This document shows positions 1 through 9,022 of a stretch of 64,000 bases of DNA, piece after piece. The notes beneath the pieces are model-generated. The model worked only from the letters and a program-made list of their open reading frames with translations. It ran no database searches and had not been told where the DNA came from. The DNA lies in assembly GCA_964544055.1 (NCBI GenBank), contig CAZJAA010000006.1:1-64000 (forward strand), in the 5' to 3' direction. Each line of letters opens with the position of its first letter. Within the stretch, counting starts at the first letter, position 1. This stretch comes from SIG299 sp964544055 (GTDB lineage: Bacteria > Bacillota > Clostridia > Lachnospirales > Lachnospiraceae). Position numbers and translations under genes: made by a program.

Positions 1-1
1 A

Positions 2-103
2 AGTAATTTCGCAGAGCTGTCAAAAGAAATGTTAGACCATTATATCGAAAAAGTGATGGTATATGATGAACAACACATGGAAATCTTCTGGAAAGAAAAA
101 TAG
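2..103 (+). CDS. C-terminal end of a recombinase-family protein (partial, cut by window edge)
   Basis: An open frame enters from the left edge and ends at the TAG at 101-103. The 33 visible residues include ELSKEMLDHYIEKVMVYDEQ. They resemble the last residues of large serine recombinases, where a helix of the type ELxxELLxxLIExIxVYD is followed by a short beta strand (here HMEIFWKEK). The catalytic domain is outside the window, so activity cannot be judged. The truncated protease that follows suggests that a mobile element ends near here. Confidence 0.5.
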   Translation, partial: SNFAELSKEMLDHYIEKVMVYDEQHMEIFWKEK

Positions 104-234
104 TTGTGGCATAGTTGGCTTTCAGAATTTTGCAGTTATTTAACAAGAAAGACTGGTATTTCAAGCAACAGCTTAACAGCAGGTATCGTTTTTGAGCAAA
201 AAAACAGCAAAAACCTTGAAAAAAGGTTAAAAAA

Positions 235-1614
235 ATTGTTTGCAACTACTTGACAGGAGAGGGGGTAGACTACACCCATCCGGCTTTTTTGCAGGCGGAC
301 GGTTCCAGCCGTGTTAAGGTTATCTGGGACCAGAATGCCCAGAACGGCACGCCGCCTGCGGGATTTTTTTACGGAGCGGAATATGGAGTCGGAGAGATTG
401 CAGAGAGAACGGCTCCGGGGGATGAAAACGGACATGGCACGTTTCTGGCAGGAATTGCCGCAGGAAGAGAAAACCGCGAAGCGGATTTTGCCGGAGTTGC
501 ACCGCTGGCAGAGCTTGCCGTGGTGAAATTGAAGGAAGCAAAGCCATACCTGAAAGAATATTTCTGTATGCCACCGGATGTAACAGCGTTCAGTGAAGCG
601 GACATTATGCTTGGAGTGCGCTATCTTCTGGAATACGCTGCGAGACAGGAAAAACCGCTTGTCCTGTGCCTTGGTGTGGGCTGCAGCCTGGGAAGCCATC
701 AGGGAACTATGCCGCTTTCCCTGTACTTAAACAGCCTTGCTTATCGGCCGGATGTCTGCCTGGTGGCGGCAGTCGGAAACGAAGGAAATACACGGCATCA
801 TACCGCAGTTTCGCTTTTTGCGGAACAAAGAGAGGTGGAGCTTTATGCTGAACAGCGCAGCAGCGGCTTTACCCTGGAAATTTTTTCAGAAGCCATTGCA
901 GAGCTGACGCTTCGTGTGATTTCACCTGCCGGAGATGCCACGCCATTCGTTGGCACCGGTTTTACCGGGATGGAGGAATTTCCGCTGATTTTTGACCGCA
1001 GTGTTGTTTTTATCGAGCGGGAAAGTCTGATGCGTACCGGAACCATGCAGAGGATAAGACTCAGATTCCGTACACCGGCACCGGGCATCTGGCGGATACA
1101 GTTTGAACGCAGCCGTATGTCTTCCGAGGTAAACCTGTGGCTGCCGCTTGACGAATTTCTGGAAGGCGAGGTGTATTTTCCGGAACCGGTCTCGGAACTG
1201 ACCTTGTGCGAACCGGCAAATTCACCGCTTTTGCTGGCGGTTGGCGGTTACTCTACCGAAAATGGAGGTCTGGCACCCTTTTCTGGACGCGGATTTACCG
1301 CAGACGGCTTAAACCAGCCAACGCTACTTGCACCGTCTGTCAATGTGTCAGGTCCCTTTGCCGGCGGCGGTTATGTCATACGAAGCGGAACAAGTATCGG
1401 CGCAGCATACACCGCCGGAACTGTGGCGTTGTTTTTGGAGTATATTGAGGAATACCGGAGAACCGGAGCAGCTGCTCCAATGGATACGGCACTGCTTCGC
1501 ACGCTGTTTTCTTTAGGTGCTGCAAGGGCGGACGGTGTGGAATATCCGTCCCCGGCTTATGGCTACGGAAATTTAAATCTGTATGGAGTGTTTGAATTTT
1601 TAAGAAATCTGTAG
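235..1614 (+). pseudogene. S8 (subtilisin-like, CspC-type) peptidase lacking its N-terminus and catalytic Asp
   Basis: This is the body of a clostridial subtilase. The catalytic His motif (GHGTFLAGIAAG), the oxyanion-hole region (VAAVGNEGN) and the Ser motif (GTSIGAAYTAG) are present. The usual start, with prodomain and the Asp motif (V-A-x-I-D-S-G-x-D-Y), is not. The sequence runs LTGEGV directly into DYTHPAF, as if the segment between two GV codons with the Asp had been deleted. Stops at 193 and 217 block the frame upstream, and the only start is a TTG at 250. It lies about 150 bp after a recombinase tail. A catalytically dead protein remains possible, because Csp-family pseudoproteases with a role in spore germination are known. 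Confidence 0.7.
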
Positions 1615-1675
1615 TTAGCGGAATGAAGTATGCGTGGGCAGTAACAGTTCGTAGGCAGAAGAAAGCATAAACTAT

Positions 1676-1704
1676 TTGACAAGCGGAGAAAGAATGTTTA
1701 TACT
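1676..1704 (+). promoter_or_regulatory. Sigma-A promoter for the zinc-ribbon gene
   Basis: TTGACA at 1676-1681 and TATACT at 1699-1704 are separated by 17 bp. They lie about 50 bp before the start of the gene at 1756. Confidence 0.75.
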
Positions 1705-1755
1705 CTACTTTAACGGACTACTAAGATAAAGGATGCTTCCAGAACGGAGATTTGT

Positions 1756-2058
1756 ATGAAGCGAAAGTTATTGTTCTGGCGGAGCCTGCACAGGCTGCTG
1801 CCGAAAAAGAAAATTTATATTGAAGGAAGCCTGACTGCCCGGGGAAATGAGTCGGAACAGGAATTAGAGATTCTGGATGGCGAAGAAACACCAATCCGAG
1901 TTTACTTTGATAAAAATAGTCCCTATGAAATTATTGAGCAGGAAATTTCACCGGCAAAAATTCCGTGTCCGGGCTGCGGACGCAGAATTTCCCACGGAAT
2001 GGATTACTGCAATTTTTGCGGAGCTCATGTAACGGAGGATAAGGCAGGGCAATCATGA
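1756..2058 (+). CDS. Small zinc-ribbon protein of unknown function
   Basis: The protein has 100 residues. It starts with a basic stretch (MKRKLLFWRSLHRLLPKKK), followed by an acidic middle and a C-terminal zinc ribbon with two Cys pairs (CPGCGRR about residues 74-77, CNFCG about residues 88-91). Such ribbons bind structural zinc, and many small Firmicutes proteins carry them without a known role. The gene has its own promoter and the start has a plausible ribosome site (CGGAG). It appears monocistronic, with a long hairpin after it. Confidence 0.65.
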   Translation: MKRKLLFWRSLHRLLPKKKIYIEGSLTARGNESEQELEILDGEETPIRVYFDKNSPYEIIEQEISPAKIPCPGCGRRISHGMDYCNFCGAHVTEDKAGQS

Positions 2059-2082
2059 TTTTTGTGGGATTTAATTCAGTGG

Positions 2083-2121
2083 GTCAAAGGTTCGCATCAC
2101 GTTGTGATGCGACCTTTTGAC
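2083..2121 (+). repeat. Perfect-type 18-bp hairpin with 3-nt loop
   Basis: GTCAAAGGTTCGCATCAC pairs with GTGATGCGACCTTTTGAC across a GTT loop, with one wobble. There is no T-run, so it is not a classical terminator. It separates the zinc-ribbon gene from hisC. Confidence 0.6.
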
Positions 2122-2198
2122 AGCTGAGTTTCCCAATGTTTCACTTTCATTCATGAGTATTGTTATATAGCATGTTTAAAAACGAGGAGGACAAAGTA

Positions 2199-3260
2199 GT
2201 GGAAAACTGGAAAAAAAATCTGCGCAACGTGGAACCATATGTACCTGGCGAACAGCCAAAGCAGCAGGACATGATTAAATTAAATACAAATGAAAATCCG
2301 TACCCACCGGCGCCGGGCGTGGAGCGGATTATTAAGAGCATGGAAACCGGAGATTTTCGCCTGTATCCAAAGCCGGATGCCAGAGAACTGGTAGACGCAC
2401 TGGCAGCAGAATATGGTGTACCGGCAGAGTGTGTGTTTGTAGGTGTCGGTTCGGATGATGTGCTCGGCATGGCATTTTTAACCTGTTTTAACGGAGAAAA
2501 GGAGATTCTGTTCCCGGACATTACCTATTCGTTTTATCCGGTCTGGGCAGACCTGTTTCATATTCCCTACCGCACACCGGCGCTTGACGAAGACTTCCGT
2601 ATAAAAAAAGAAGATTATTATGTGCCAAACGGCGGAATTGTCATTGCTAATCCGAATGCACCGACCTCGATTGCCCTGCCGCTTGCGGAAATTGAGGAAA
2701 TCATCGCAAAAAATCAGGATTCCGTGGTGATTATTGATGAGGCATATGTGGATTTCGGCGGGGAAAGTGCCCTGCCTCTTGTGGATAAGTACGAAAACCT
2801 TCTGGTGGTACAGACCTTTTCCAAGTCTCGCTCTATGGCAGGAATGCGGATTGGCTTTGCCATCGGAAGCAGGGAACTGATTGCTGCCATGTATGCAGTG
2901 CGCAACTCCTATAACTCCTACACCATGAATATGCCTTCCATTTTAAGCGGCGTAGAGGCGGTTAAAGACCGTGCGTACTTTGAAAAAACGCGGAAAGCCA
3001 TTATGGAAACCAGGGAAGAAACAGCAAAAAAGCTTTTCGACCTTGGCTTTACGGTGCTTCCGTCCAGCACGAATTTCCTGTTTGCCAGTCATAAAAGCGT
3101 TCCGGCAGAGGAATTATTTTTGATGCTTCGGGAAAAACATATTTATGTGCGGTACTTTAAAACACTGCGAATCAGCAACTATCTCCGGATTACCATTGGA
3201 ACACCGGAGCAGATGGAGAAATTTCTGACAGAGATAAAACAGTACCTTTATAACCTCTGA
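2199..3260 (+). CDS. hisC: Histidinol-phosphate aminotransferase
   Basis: The protein is a 353-residue fold-type I PLP aminotransferase. It converts imidazole-acetol phosphate and glutamate to histidinol phosphate and 2-oxoglutarate in cytoplasmic histidine synthesis. The N-terminus carries the LNTNENPYPP signature, the cofactor-binding Asp/Tyr segment is IIDEAYVDFGG, and the PLP lysine is K209 in TFSKSRSMAGMRIG. I chose the GTG start at 2199 because GAGGAGG sits 8 bp before it; a longer frame upstream has no ribosome site. No other his genes are near, so the gene stands alone. A related aromatic aminotransferase is a minor alternative. Confidence 0.88.
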   Translation: MENWKKNLRNVEPYVPGEQPKQQDMIKLNTNENPYPPAPGVERIIKSMETGDFRLYPKPDARELVDALAAEYGVPAECVFVGVGSDDVLGMAFLTCFNGEKEILFPDITYSFYPVWADLFHIPYRTPALDEDFRIKKEDYYVPNGGIVIANPNAPTSIALPLAEIEEIIAKNQDSVVIIDEAYVDFGGESALPLVDKYENLLVVQTFSKSRSMAGMRIGFAIGSRELIAAMYAVRNSYNSYTMNMPSILSGVEAVKDRAYFEKTRKAIMETREETAKKLFDLGFTVLPSSTNFLFASHKSVPAEELFLMLREKHIYVRYFKTLRISNYLRITIGTPEQMEKFLTEIKQYLYNL

Positions 3261-3274
3261 TAAGGGAAAACACG

Positions 3275-3709
3275 GGAAAGAAAATCAGATACATTAATGC
3301 ACCAAATGAAAAGAAACTTGCAAAGATAGCTGAGGTGTTAGAATTCACAGAAGAAACCAATACGATGTATGATTATGCGGCATTGACGAAAAAAGGAGCA
3401 TCTATAGTAAATAAGTATTCTTATATAGTAAATAAGAACCTCAAGACTCTTTGCTTTAGAGAAATGACAGAGGAGTGGCTGGAATTTGTAGTTGCTTGTC
3501 GCAGGGGCAAAGAGCATGATTATGATATTGTAGAAGGACCGATGGCAGATGACCAAATCTGGGATTATGTAGAAGATTATATCTCAGGTAAGATTAGTAA
3601 AACTGCATTCTGGGAGCTTGTTAAATTTAAATATCCTACGCATCAGATTGTATTCTGTACGGAAGCTGCGTTGAGTGTGTTGACATTTGAAGGGAGTGTG
3701 ACATTATGA
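3275..3709 (+). pseudogene. DUF3990-type protein, 5'-truncated
   Basis: The C-terminal part matches the DUF3990 pattern: EMTEEWLEFVVACRRG, then DYDIVEGPMADD, then PTHQIVFCTEAAL near the end. The family's N-terminal half is missing. The frame instead opens with a segment (KIRYINAP to GASIVNKY) that may come from another short accessory gene. There is no ribosome site at the GTG at 3335. DUF3990 proteins occur in small accessory operons and their biochemical role is not settled. The stop overlaps the start of the next fragment (ATGA), which is the operon order of intact copies. Confidence 0.55.
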
Positions 3710-3894
3710 CGAATATTTACTTCCAAGATGAAGAAATAACGACAAACGCCTTGTATTTTGTATGTTATATGATTGAACGTGTGGCACGCAAACTCCATCA
3801 GAGAAATTGTTATGTAGTCAATGCGATTGGAAGGGCTGAATTAGAGCATTTGATAAGTGTTGCAAGGCTTGTGATATGTATTTGGAGTTGTTGA
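3706..3894 (+). pseudogene. 5' fragment of a small conserved accessory protein
   Basis: The frame overlaps the end of the DUF3990 fragment by 4 bp and reads MTNIYFQDEEITTNALYFVC. This start is typical of the partner gene often found after DUF3990 genes in Lachnospiraceae. After about residue 50 the sequence runs into unrelated DNA and stops, so it appears truncated by a deletion joining it to the next remnant. Confidence 0.4.
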
Positions 3895-4130
3895 GAGGTG
3901 ATGACCAGCATCTCAATCAGAATCCTAACCAAAATGGTCAGGATGTGAACAAGTTAATAGTTGCTTTTTGCAAAGAACCAAGATCCATACAAGAAATAAT
4001 GGATAAATTTGCTTTTCATAGCAGGACAAGTTTTAGAAGAAAATATTTAAGCCCTATGCTTGAAAAAGGTGTATTGAAGATGACTATACCGGAAAAACCA
4101 TCAAGTAAAAATCAGAAATATTTTTCGTAA
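3876..4130 (+). pseudogene. C-terminal winged-helix remnant of a RecG-like/Fic-type regulator
   Basis: About 80 residues resemble the last domain of AlbA_2/RecG-like transcriptional regulators or Fic proteins: SIQEIMDKFAFHSRTSFRR, then LSPMLEKGVLKMTIPEKPSS. Only this DNA-binding tail is present, with no start region or catalytic domain. It is fused to the preceding truncated frame, so both are probably debris of one deletion. Confidence 0.5.
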
Positions 4131-4135
4131 GAGAT

Positions 4136-4169
4136 AACCTAACCACATCTTAACCAATGTGGTTAGGTT
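4136..4169 (+). repeat. 13-bp inverted repeat at the left border of the IS66 remnant
   Basis: AACCTAACCACAT and ATGTGGTTAGGTT are perfect reverse complements around an 8-nt loop. It may be a hairpin terminator without a T-run or the border of the transposon debris. Confidence 0.55.
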
Positions 4170-4171
4170 AA

Positions 4172-4816
4172 GGATACCATACTCTGGAAAAAGAGAAGGA
4201 GAGCCTGACGATTGCCGGTTGCTGGGTGCATGGCCGCAGACGTTTCGACGAAGCATTAAAGGTTCTGCCAAAGGAAGGGCGAAGCAAATCAGGTGCATAT
4301 CTCGTCATGAAACAGATTCAGGCCATTTACCGGGAAGAAGAAAAACTTCAGGACTTATCCGCACAGGAACGATTGCAGCAACGTCAGCTGGTTGTAAAAC
4401 CGCTGGTGGATGCTTTATTTGTGTACCTAAAAAATACACAGCAGGATATTTCTGCAAAAGGAAAGCTGGCAGATGCATATGGGTACATGCTGAATCAGGA
4501 AAAATATCTCCGCGTGTTTTTGGAGGACGGAGAAGTTCCGATTGACAACAATGCAAGCGAGCGTGCCATCCGTGGTTTCTGTATCGGCAAGAAAAACTGG
4601 CAGATGATTGATACCATCAGTGGAGCAAAATCCTCCGCCATTATCTACAGCATTGCCGAAACCGCAAAAGCCAACAACTTAAAACCATACGAATATTTCG
4701 AATATCTGTTATCCGAGATACCGGAACATATGGATGATACTGACAAAAGTTTCCTGGAAGACTTACTGCCGTGGTCAGCCAACCTTCCGGAACGAATTCG
4801 AAAGCCAATAAAATAA
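4172..4816 (+). pseudogene. IS66-family transposase, C-terminal half only
   Basis: The open frame begins inside the transposase at a YHTLEKEK motif and continues through AGCWVHGRRRFDEAL to the conserved IS66 motif IDNNASERAIRGFCIGKKNW and the SIAETAKANNLKPYEYFEYLL tail. The N-terminal half and the helper ORFs of IS66 are absent, so the copy is dead. The right end lies just before queH: the DNA after the stop (about 4820-4890) is probably the transposon end and overlaps the upstream extension of the queH frame. Confidence 0.85.
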
Positions 4817-4895
4817 TTTTTTACGCAGCCGCTTTCAGCGGCTTGCGTTATCAAGGGTATGCGCTATGGAGCGTTTACCAAGAAAGGTGCTCAGA

Positions 4896-5504
4896 ATGCA
4901 GAACAGAAATTACCAGAAGGAACTGGAAAAACTGATAGAAAATAACCAGAGGGAAGGAAAAAAGCCTTCCCTTTTGCTGCACAGTTGCTGTGCACCGTGC
5001 AGCAGTTATGTGCTGGAATATCTGGCACCGTATTTTAAAATCTGTGATTTTTATTATAACCCAAACATTTCACCAAAAAAAGAATATGAGGATCGGAAGA
5101 ATGAGCTGGTGCGCCTGATAGATGAGATGGAGTTATCCACAGAAGTAACCTTTTTGGAGGGGGCTTATCAACCGGAGGACTTTTTTGCCATGGCAAAAGG
5201 ACTGGAGGATGTGCCGGAGGGTGGTGAACGCTGCTTTTTGTGCTATGAAATGCGCCTCAGGGAGGCTGCAAAGGTGGCAAAAGAGCAGGGCGCAGATTAC
5301 TTTGCCACCACGCTTACCATAAGTCCGTTAAAAAATGCTGTCCGCTTAAATGAAATCGGAGAGAGTCTTTCTGCGGAATACGGCGTAGCATATCTGCCGT
5401 CCGATTTTAAAAAGAAAAACGGTTATAAGCGTTCGGTGGAGCTGTCGGCACAGTATGAGCTGTACCGGCAGAATTACTGCGGCTGTGTGTTTTCGAAGAT
5501 GTAG
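4896..5504 (+). CDS. queH: Epoxyqueuosine reductase QueH
   Basis: The 202-residue protein belongs to the QueH (DUF208) family, which reduces epoxyqueuosine to queuosine in tRNA in the cytoplasm. Cys31-Cys32 and Cys35 lie in HSCCAPCSS, and Cys113 and Cys116 in ERCFLCYE; these are the family's metal and redox cysteines. TTLTISPLKN and YCGCVFS are also typical. I chose the ATG at 4896 because GAAAGGTG lies before it. The in-frame ATG at 4866 would add residues encoded by the transposon border. The IS66 end probably displaced the native promoter. Confidence 0.9.
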   Translation: MQNRNYQKELEKLIENNQREGKKPSLLLHSCCAPCSSYVLEYLAPYFKICDFYYNPNISPKKEYEDRKNELVRLIDEMELSTEVTFLEGAYQPEDFFAMAKGLEDVPEGGERCFLCYEMRLREAAKVAKEQGADYFATTLTISPLKNAVRLNEIGESLSAEYGVAYLPSDFKKKNGYKRSVELSAQYELYRQNYCGCVFSKM

Positions 5505-5869
5505 GCAGAGAAAGAGATGCACGGTGGAGAATAATGGAACATACACCTGTGTGTTTCATGGAACGAAAAAAATGTTCCGGAATGCGAATTAAAATATTTT
5601 TTTAAAAAAAGGGATACTAAAAAAGGATATCCCTTTTTTTTGTCGAATTAATTTATTAGAGGAACTTTTTGAGAAGCTAACTTGAGTTTAAAATCCGACG
5701 AGTATAAGCTGTTTAAAATACCGTTACTTTCTTTCGAGAGGGAAGGGAAAAAAGCCGGCGTAGCGGGCTACGCTGAGGATTTTTGACCTGTGCTGACGAG
5801 AGAAAAGACAAGTAATAAGGGAAGGTTAATTAAAAACTGATGTACTCGCATCGGTGGAAGGAGCAGTGG
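5505..5869 (+). other. Non-coding stretch between queH and dgt
   Basis: It holds the terminator listed at 5604-5641, a GCGTAGC/GCTACGC palindrome at about 5758-5773 and the dgt leader with a ribosome site GGAAGGAG at 5856-5863. I see no gene. Confidence 0.6.
5604..5641 (+). terminator. Rho-independent terminator after queH
   Basis: GGGATA (5611-5616) pairs with TATCCC (5628-5633), extended by A- and T-runs on both sides. The final eight Ts form the termination tract; the flanking A-run could make it work in both directions. Confidence 0.75.
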
Positions 5870-6880
5870 ATGAATCTTAGAGAAATGCAGGAACAGCGGG
5901 AACACACTATGTTAAGCCAGTATGCGGCATTCAGCGACCAGTCTCTGGGCAGGGACAAAAAGGTTGCTCCGTGCGACATCCGCACGGTGTACCAAAGAGA
6001 CCGCGACAAAATTATCCACAGCAAGGCGTTCCGCCGCTTAAACGGAAAAACGCAGGTTTTTTTAACGCCGGAGGGCGACCATTACCGCACCCGGCTTACA
6101 CACACACTGGAAGTTTCCCAGACTGCACGAACCATTGCAAAGGCGTTGCGTTTAAATGAAGATTTAACCGAGGCAATTGCACTTGGACACGACCTTGGAC
6201 ATACGCCGTTTGGACATGCCGGAGAGCGTGCCTTAAACGAAATTTGTCCGTTTGGATTTGCTCATTATCTACAAAGTGTCCGTGTTGTGGAAAAGCTGGA
6301 AAAGGATGGTGCCGGCTTAAATCTGACCAAAGAGGTGCGAGACGGCATTGCCAACCATCAGGTCAGCACAACGCCAAAAACGCTGGAAGGCCGAATTGTC
6401 CGTATCAGCGATAAAATTGCATATGTAAATCACGACATAGATGATGCCATTCGTGGGCATATTATTACCGAAGAGGAAATTCCGGAGGAATTTACTTCCG
6501 TGCTGGGGCATAGCCTGTCAGAACGTTTAAATACGCTGATTCACGACATCATCACAAGCAGCGAAAATAAAAATGATATTACCATGTCATCGCATGTGGA
6601 AGAAGCCTTTCAGGGGCTGCGTGCCTATATGTTCAAAAGTGTATATACCAATCCGGTAGCAAAAGGGCAGGAGTCCAAGGCGGAGCAGATGGTAAAGGAA
6701 CTGTACCAGTATTATCTGGAACATGTGGCACTTCTTCCAAAGGAGTACCGTATTATGATTGAAGAGCAGAATGAAGCAGTGGAGCGGGTGGTCTGCGACT
6801 ATGTCGCCGGAATGACCGACCGCTATGCCGTTGCAAAATTCAAAGAAATCATGATTCCGGACGCATGGGATGTATTTTAA
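5870..6880 (+). CDS. dgt: Deoxyguanosinetriphosphate triphosphohydrolase-like HD protein
   Basis: The protein has 336 residues and an HD-superfamily metal-dependent phosphohydrolase fold. It probably hydrolyses dGTP (or other dNTPs) to the nucleoside and triphosphate in the cytoplasm. The N-terminal motif KAFRRLNGKTQVF, the metal-ligand motif RLTHTLEVSQ, the HD motif GHDLGHTPFGHAGE, and later a YVNHDIDDAIR segment are characteristic. The ATG at 5870 has GGAAGGAG 7 bp upstream; an in-frame ATG at 5840 has none. The gene precedes dnaG and rpoD, a common clostridial arrangement linking dNTP control with replication genes. Confidence 0.88.
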   Translation: MNLREMQEQREHTMLSQYAAFSDQSLGRDKKVAPCDIRTVYQRDRDKIIHSKAFRRLNGKTQVFLTPEGDHYRTRLTHTLEVSQTARTIAKALRLNEDLTEAIALGHDLGHTPFGHAGERALNEICPFGFAHYLQSVRVVEKLEKDGAGLNLTKEVRDGIANHQVSTTPKTLEGRIVRISDKIAYVNHDIDDAIRGHIITEEEIPEEFTSVLGHSLSERLNTLIHDIITSSENKNDITMSSHVEEAFQGLRAYMFKSVYTNPVAKGQESKAEQMVKELYQYYLEHVALLPKEYRIMIEEQNEAVERVVCDYVAGMTDRYAVAKFKEIMIPDAWDVF

Positions 6881-6882
6881 AC

Positions 6883-7024
6883 GTTACGGTTCAGACAGCA
6901 ACAAATCACTTGCTGATTTGTTGCGTGCGAAAGTGATTCAGGAGTGTGCAGGCTCCTTTTGCGCAGCAAAACTTTAAATGAGCCTGCGAATGGTTACTGG
7001 AACGAGGTACGAGCGAACAGTAAC
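6883..7024 (+). repeat. Intergenic repeat/hairpin region between dgt and dnaG
   Basis: It opens with the 20-mer GTTACGGTTCAGACAGCAAC, which recurs exactly at 62142-62161. It then has CAACAAATCA...TGATTTGTTG (a 10-bp stem) and, at 6993-7024, GTTACTG...CAGTAAC. This looks like a dispersed intergenic repeat element, with no coding potential. Confidence 0.5.
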
Positions 7025-7121
7025 TTTTAAACGTTGCCCTGATACCTGAAAAACAGAAGAAACGGCAGGGGCAGCCGGAGGACTGTGGTAGAAAACCACA
7101 TAAGAAAGGACAAAAGCGACT

Positions 7122-8924
7122 ATGTTTTACCCCGAAGAAATTGTAGAAGAAGTAAGGCAGCGTACCGACATTGTGGATTTAATCGGTACCTATGTGCGTT
7201 TGCAGAAAAAGGGCGGAAGCTACATGGGGCTGTGTCCGTTCCACAACGAGAAATCTCCGTCGTTTTCGGTGAATGCCGGACGGCAGATGTATCACTGTTT
7301 TGGCTGCGGAGTGGGGGGAAATGCCTTTACTTTTGTGATGGAATACGAAAATTTCACCTTTGTGGAGGCACTCAAATATCTGGCAGAGCGTGCCGGGGTT
7401 AAGCTTCCGGAAATTGAATATTCCGAGGATGCAAAGAAAGCAGCAGATTTTAAAAGCCGTCTTCTGGAAGTGAACAAGCTGGCAGCCAAGTTTTTTTATG
7501 TGCAGTTGAAATCCGAGCAGGGAAAATCGGCATACGATTATTTTAAAAAGCGTGGGCTGACCGATGAAACCATTGTAAAATTTGGTCTTGGCTATTCCAG
7601 CAAATTCAGCGACACCCTATATAAATATTTAAAGCAGCAGGGCTACGAGGACAGCTTTTTAAAGGACACCGGACTAATCACGCTGGATGAAGCAAGAGGC
7701 GGCAGGGACAAATTCTGGAACCGCGCCATGTTCCCAATTATGGATGCCAATAATCGTGTGATTGCGTTTGGTGGTCGTGTCATGGGCGAAGGAGAGCCAA
7801 AATATTTAAACTCACCGGAAACCAAGGTGTTCGATAAAAGCCGCAACCTGTACGGCTTAAATTATGCCAAACATTCCAGAAAGCCATACATGCTGATTTG
7901 CGAAGGCTACATGGACGTTATTTCGCTGCATCAGGCCGGATTTACCAATGCGGTGGCATCCTTAGGTACCGCCCTGACCGGACTGCAGGCGAACCTGATT
8001 GCACGGTATGTCAAAGAAGTTTACTTAACCTATGATAGTGACGGAGCCGGAATAAAAGCGGCACTCCGTGCCATCCCCATTATGAAAGAAGCAGGAGTCA
8101 GCGTTAAGGTTATCAACATGAAGCCCTACAAAGATCCGGACGAATTTATCAAAAATCTGGGGGCGGAAGAATACCAAAAACGGATTGACAATGCGGTTCA
8201 CAGCTTTTTCTTTGAACTTCAGGTACTGGAAAACGGTTTTAATATGGAAGATCCGGAGCAGAAAACACGTTTTTTCCATGAAACGGCAAAAAAACTGGTT
8301 GGTTTTTCGGATGAAATTGAACGCTCCAATTATGAAGAAGCAGTGGCAAGACAATACCGTATTGATTACGATATGCTTCATAAGCTAGTGAACAAATATG
8401 GTTCCCAGATGATTGTCATTCAGGGACAGGCTGTTCCGGCAGCCCAGGCAGAAAGCAGCCGAAAAGCTGCGCTGGCAAAAAAAGAAAAGGAAGAAGAAAA
8501 GGATGGCATTACAAGACCGCAGAAGCTTCTGCTTACCTGGCTTGCCACCGATACTTCAAAGTTTCGCCGGATTAAGGGTATCCTCACCAAAGAGGACTTT
8601 TCACCGGGCTTCTGCCGGACAGTGGCAGACATGGTATTTTCCCAGTACGAGCAGGACGGAAAGGTCAATCCTGCCAAAATCATAAATCAGTTTGAAGATA
8701 AGGAGGAGCAGACAATGGCAGCAGCCCTGTTCTCTACGGAGTTTCGCGAAGAAATGGACGCTGCCGGGCAAAAGAAGGCTTTTGAAGATACGGTTCGTAA
8801 GGTGAAGCAGGCTTCCATTGAGCAACAGATAGAACTGGCAGTGGGAGCGGGTGACATGGAGCAGTTTCAACGGCTGCTGACAGAGAAAAACCGTTATAAA
8901 AACCAGTTTCTGATTCCGGAATAA
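7122..8924 (+). CDS. dnaG: DNA primase
   Basis: The 600-residue protein makes RNA primers at the replication fork. The N-terminal CHC2 zinc finger has ligands C38, H41, C59 and C62 (CPFHNEKSPSF, CFGCGVGG). The TOPRIM catalytic core carries E261 in LICEGYMDV and the acidic TYDSDGAG motif near residue 305. The C-terminal helicase-interacting region begins after a Lys/Glu-rich linker at about residue 450. The length is normal for Firmicutes. The ATG at 7122 has GAAAGGAC upstream. It sits in the dgt-dnaG-rpoD order. Confidence 0.96.
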   Translation: MFYPEEIVEEVRQRTDIVDLIGTYVRLQKKGGSYMGLCPFHNEKSPSFSVNAGRQMYHCFGCGVGGNAFTFVMEYENFTFVEALKYLAERAGVKLPEIEYSEDAKKAADFKSRLLEVNKLAAKFFYVQLKSEQGKSAYDYFKKRGLTDETIVKFGLGYSSKFSDTLYKYLKQQGYEDSFLKDTGLITLDEARGGRDKFWNRAMFPIMDANNRVIAFGGRVMGEGEPKYLNSPETKVFDKSRNLYGLNYAKHSRKPYMLICEGYMDVISLHQAGFTNAVASLGTALTGLQANLIARYVKEVYLTYDSDGAGIKAALRAIPIMKEAGVSVKVINMKPYKDPDEFIKNLGAEEYQKRIDNAVHSFFFELQVLENGFNMEDPEQKTRFFHETAKKLVGFSDEIERSNYEEAVARQYRIDYDMLHKLVNKYGSQMIVIQGQAVPAAQAESSRKAALAKKEKEEEKDGITRPQKLLLTWLATDTSKFRRIKGILTKEDFSPGFCRTVADMVFSQYEQDGKVNPAKIINQFEDKEEQTMAAALFSTEFREEMDAAGQKKAFEDTVRKVKQASIEQQIELAVGAGDMEQFQRLLTEKNRYKNQFLIPE

Positions 8925-9022
8925 GGAAGCTGCAATGCACGGATGTCTGGTTGGTTATAATGTACGCAGAGAGAAAAGAGTTCTCTTTGCAGTAACGTTT
9001 TGCGAAAAGGATGGTTGACGCA

